A stretch of 64,000 nucleotides of DNA from Paenibacillus xerothermodurans. GTDB lineage: Bacteria > Bacillota > Bacilli > Paenibacillales > NBRC-103111. The position numbers and the translations under genes are program-made. This document shows positions 63,047-64,000 of this stretch, piece by piece. The notes under the pieces were generated by a model, which was given only the letters and a program-made list of their open reading frames with translations, searched no databases and was not told the origin of the DNA. How positions within the stretch are numbered: the stretch's first letter is position 1; each line of letters begins with the position of its first letter. The stretch lies in the NCBI RefSeq assembly GCF_002220865.2, contig NZ_NHRJ02000012.1:1-64000 (forward strand), in the 5' to 3' direction.

Positions 63047-63303
63047 CCTATTTGGTTTGTCACCGGAGTGGGAGGAGGAAAATCAAAATAATCCGCCAGA
63101 CACAGAGCCTATTAATCCTCAATCATCAATTCGACCCATTCGAGCCTCTTCTTTATCGGACATCGTTACCGAATCTTTTCCACACACGAGTGTCTTCTTT
63201 TTTACCTCGATGGCTTCTGGTGCGACCTGAGCACACAAAAAAGCGGCAGGATTGCTTGACATCAATCTTTTTTTCAAGGTGCCTTGAAAGGGGGAATAAG
63301 ACA

Positions 63304-63699
63304 ATGAACCAAGACATTGTCATCAATTTACCAATAGAACCTCACGAAGTTCCTGCTTTGAGAGAAATGGTGGGTTGGAACGGACGACATTGTGATTACC
63401 CGATTTTATTTGACCGATGTCATTTTTGGGCTGGGCTGAGAGATGAACAAAATCAGCTCATAGCATTCGGTTATGTTGCCGGTATGGGGCTTCAACATGG
63501 CTATATGGAGGATATAATCGTACACCCACACTATCAGCGAAAAGGAATAGGTCAAGGTTTAGTGAAGACATTGCTTGAACAAGCTGAGCGTGTCGGGCTG
63601 GAAATCGTAACCTTGACCTGTGATTCCAAGCATACGAAATTTTATACCGAGTGTGGCTTCGCAACTTGTTCTGGCGTTGTATGGCGGAGAAAGGTCTAA
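63304..63699 (+). CDS. GNAT-family N-acetyltransferase
   Basis: A 131-residue GNAT acyltransferase. The acetyl-CoA pyrophosphate loop is HPHYQRKGIGQGL (motif A), preceded by GYMEDIIVHP and followed by the AKFYTECGF-like motif B (HTKFYTECGF). Start 63304 is fixed by AAAGGGGGAATAAGACA upstream; the open frame from 63052 has no ribosome site. The substrate is unknown. The 63047-63303 gap has no gene I can support. Confidence 0.9.
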   Translation: MNQDIVINLPIEPHEVPALREMVGWNGRHCDYPILFDRCHFWAGLRDEQNQLIAFGYVAGMGLQHGYMEDIIVHPHYQRKGIGQGLVKTLLEQAERVGLEIVTLTCDSKHTKFYTECGFATCSGVVWRRKV

Positions 63700-63827
63700 G
63701 GAAAGTACGTGGATTCAGCGGCACAAGGCGACTATGCCGTCATCGGCGGTCTCGTTCACAGGCACGTAATAGACGTCGCCATGAATAACTGTACGCACAA
63801 AATTATGCGCAGAGTGGAGGCGGCAAT

Positions 63828-64000
63828 ATGGAACCATGCGATTTCATTCATTTCATAATGAAGGATTTCAAAAGACCATGGGGCATCGCTGGCGGCTGGT
63901 CAACGGACCTTTTTCTCGGTGCGAAAACGAGAGACCACGCTGATATCGAAATAATTATCTTTAGAAACGATCAATTAGCTATGCAAGAGCATTTGCTCGG
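63828..64000 (+). CDS. Aminoglycoside/lincosamide-type nucleotidyltransferase, N-terminal fragment
   Basis: The first 57 residues of a protein starting MEPCDFIHFIMKDF, cut by the right edge. The segment GIAGGWSTDLFLGAKTRDHADIEIIIF carries the GGW-x-x-D-x-x-x-G and HxDIE-type motifs of the ANT(2'')/LinB nucleotidyltransferase fold. In characterised resistance enzymes the position is HxDID or HxDIE, so the metal-binding acids appear intact. GGAGG precedes the ATG. Function (antibiotic modification or other) cannot be decided from this piece. Confidence 0.7.
   Translation, partial: MEPCDFIHFIMKDFKRPWGIAGGWSTDLFLGAKTRDHADIEIIIFRNDQLAMQEHLL

Noticed and set aside
63021-63230. ORF between the oxidase and acetyltransferase genes
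   Set aside because: It begins inside the oxidase gene, has no ribosome site and no similarity that I recognise.

Overview
The window looks like chromosome from an endospore-forming Firmicute of the Paenibacillus type. The pointers are a YyaC-family spore protein, a YfkN-type nucleotidase, a KinB-like orphan sensor kinase, two copper-amine-oxidase-type 'stalk' proteins, PurR boxes with a guanine riboswitch, a CIRCE element, Fur boxes, and GAGG-type ribosome binding sites with frequent GTG/TTG starts. This placement is an inference from gene content; no rRNA or marker gene is present.

Left part (0-13 kb): the 5' end of an IS256-type transposase runs off the edge. An XRE repressor is divergent from a small gene, and next to them is a non-coding cluster of DnaA boxes (964-1263). 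A double-length UxaA-family dehydratase follows. A toxin-remnant/immunity-like pair (5.0-6.2 kb) is followed by a patatin lipase, a GT4 glycosyltransferase and a decayed copy of the same immunity-like gene (9.0-9.2 kb). Then come CIRCE-controlled htpG, a 50-residue CxxC protein and a decaying 36-bp repeat tract.

Middle part (13-35 kb): an AI-2E-type permease and a purine permease with PurR boxes and a guanine aptamer whose terminator uses the aptamer's own 3' strands. A carbohydrate-acid cluster (GH172, Nramp-related transporter, enolase-superfamily dehydratase) lies behind a strong palindromic operator. It is followed by an ASCH/UDG-like pair, a sensor kinase, a bifunctional nucleotidase and a beta-helix protein. 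Several broken genes lie here: a TRAP solute-binding protein, the tail of an amylo-1,6-glucosidase, and a stalk protein interrupted by three copies of an 11-bp repeat.

35-45 kb, the most novel region: a permease, a creatininase-family hydrolase and then a co-directional operon encoding a heme-oxygenase-like diiron oxidase (all six metal ligands present), an aldehyde dehydrogenase, a GlcG/HbpS protein, a split chromate-type transporter, a GntR/FCD regulator, a [2Fe-2S] ferredoxin, a RidA protein and an unknown 99-residue protein. The same operator, GGTAT-N5-ATACC, lies before the creatininase gene, just after the predicted operon promoter, and (one mismatch) across the start codon of the regulator gene. 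Together these suggest a regulated oxidative catabolic pathway for an unknown, probably nitrogen-containing, substrate.

45-58.5 kb: a UDG-family enzyme, a DUF421 membrane protein and a methyltransferase, then a Fur-controlled siderophore locus: ATPase, two FecCD permeases and a lipoprotein for uptake, an MFS exporter, two NIS (IucA/IucC) synthetases and a PLP racemase. The gene set matches staphyloferrin A (sfaABCD plus htsABC).

Right end (58.5-64 kb): a DsbA-like oxidoreductase, an MDR-type dehydrogenase, a stalk/DUF4309 protein with a suspect start, an FAD amino-acid oxidase, a GNAT acetyltransferase and the start of an aminoglycoside-type nucleotidyltransferase cut by the window edge.
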